Positions 15,847 to 16,516 of a stretch of DNA of 16,516 bases are shown in pieces. The stretch spans positions 1 to 16,516 of the forward strand of contig JAEWCM010000002.1 of assembly GCA_023390635.1 (NCBI GenBank), written 5' to 3'. The DNA is from Bacillota bacterium. GTDB lineage: Bacteria; Bacillota; Desulfitobacteriia; Desulfitobacteriales; Desulfitobacteriaceae. The notes beneath the pieces were generated by a model that worked only from the letters and a program-made list of their open reading frames with translations, was not told the origin of the DNA and ran no database searches. The first letter of the stretch is position 1, and each line of letters starts with the position of its first letter. Position numbers and translations under genes: made by a program.

Positions 15847-16516
15847 TTACCATTTGAGCTGATCTTCATTCAAATTGATCCCTGCCATATGAATAAGATA
15901 CATAGCATTTTGAGTAGTAGATAAGCCTTGTCTCAACTTATAATCAAATTTAATCTCACTGTTTTCATAGTACTCACGGAAATGATAATTCTTAATCTGT
16001 CCCCTGCTCTCCTTTTCCAAATCTCCCAGCTCCAAATCATGGGTAGAAACCATGCCCACTGCTTCATTAAGATTAAGTTGACGGATCAAAATTTTTGCTC
16101 CCATGTGACGATCCTGAGAATTGGTACCCCGGAAAATTTCATCTAAGAGGAAAAACAGAGGCGGACCGGATACCTGTGCCGCTTCCACCATCGATTTAAT
16201 GCGCAAAAGTTCTGCATAAAAAGAGGAGATACTTTTTTCCAGATTATCGCTGATCCTCATGCAGGTATAGATCCGCATAACGGAACAACTGAATTTTTCG
16301 GCACAAACAGGAGCTCCCGCATAAGCTAAGACTAAATTAAGACCCGCGGTCCGTAAAAGGGTACTCTTTCCTGACATATTGGACCCGGTGATCAATAAAA
16401 TCCCTGCCGGCTTACGAATCTCTAAATCGTTGCATACTCTTTTTTGCGTCAGCAAAGGATGGCCCATATTCTTGGCCGTTAAATAAGAGTCTGTGTCAGA
16501 GACCTCTGGCATAGCC
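15847..16516 (-). CDS. MutS-related ATPase, C-terminal part (5' end beyond window)
   Basis: The last 222 residues are present and the frame is open to the window edge, so the start lies outside; the ATG at 16512 is internal. The segment is a MutS domain V ATPase with Walker A G-S-N-M-S-G-K-S-T-L-L-R-T, then a Walker B region L-L-D-E-I-F-R-G-T-N-S and S-T-H-D-L-E-L. The S-I-S-S-F-Y-A-E-L stretch and the N-Y-H-F-R-E and F-D-Y-K-L stretches near the end fit the shorter MutS-related group found in Firmicutes better than canonical mismatch-repair MutS. There is no Smr domain after the ATPase, which argues against MutS2. Its role in repair is not established. It is transcribed toward the Uup-like gene. 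Confidence 0.88.
   Translation of the reverse strand, partial: AMPEVSDTDSYLTAKNMGHPLLTQKRVCNDLEIRKPAGILLITGSNMSGKSTLLRTAGLNLVLAYAGAPVCAEKFSCSVMRIYTCMRISDNLEKSISSFYAELLRIKSMVEAAQVSGPPLFFLLDEIFRGTNSQDRHMGAKILIRQLNLNEAVGMVSTHDLELGDLEKESRGQIKNYHFREYYENSEIKFDYKLRQGLSTTQNAMYLIHMAGINLNEDQLKW

Noticed and set aside
1..16516. Mobile elements, CRISPR arrays, tRNA or rRNA genes
   Set aside because: No transposase or integrase frames, no regularly spaced direct repeats, and no cloverleaf or rRNA-like stretches were seen in the short intergenic regions.

Overview
The window looks like a chromosome segment of an anaerobic, respiring Firmicute, most like Desulfitobacterium or a close relative. This is inferred from the gene content (a Tat-exported molybdoenzyme operon with its own two-component system), strong AGGAGG-type ribosome binding sites, and Bacillus/Clostridia-type ABC-F and MutS-related proteins. 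It cannot be proven from sequence alone. No rRNA, tRNA, CRISPR array, insertion sequence or phage gene was seen.

Region 1 (1-7290, all on the minus strand, so transcription runs from high to low coordinates) is a complete regulatory and respiratory module. In transcription order it holds a soluble histidine kinase (7290-6148), a NarL-type response regulator (6148-5495), a promoter region with a palindrome, then a molybdoenzyme operon. That operon encodes a Tat-exported catalytic subunit, a four-cluster ferredoxin-like subunit, a ten-helix NrfD/PsrC-type membrane subunit and a TorD/DmsD-type chaperone cut by the window start. The kinase and regulator presumably control the operon. The enzyme would exchange electrons between the quinone pool and a substrate on the outer face of the membrane. 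The substrate cannot be named from sequence.

The most unusual point is the start of the operon. The catalytic-subunit frame does not begin at its Tat signal. It is continuous with an upstream segment of about 157 residues that folds on paper as a degenerate receiver domain. No stop codon separates the two, and a near-perfect Shine-Dalgarno sequence and ATG are embedded in the frame just before the Tat signal. The locus could therefore make a long receiver-enzyme fusion, a short export-competent enzyme, or both.

Region 2 (7290-8500) holds a strong hairpin terminator, an EstA/FrmB-like serine esterase on the minus strand with an extended -10 promoter, and a divergent promoter region.

Region 3 (8501-13367, plus strand) is a two-gene unit: a large SWIM-SNF2 helicase-like ATPase overlapping by 20 bases a YfmM-like ABC-F ATPase. 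Region 4 (13377-16516, minus strand) converges on it. In transcription order it has a MutS-related ATPase (cut by the window end), a Uup/YfmR-like ABC-F ATPase and a PhnB-like VOC protein. Two different ABC-F proteins thus face each other across one small VOC gene. Regions 3 and 4 look like housekeeping nucleic-acid and ribosome maintenance genes with no evident link to the respiratory operon.
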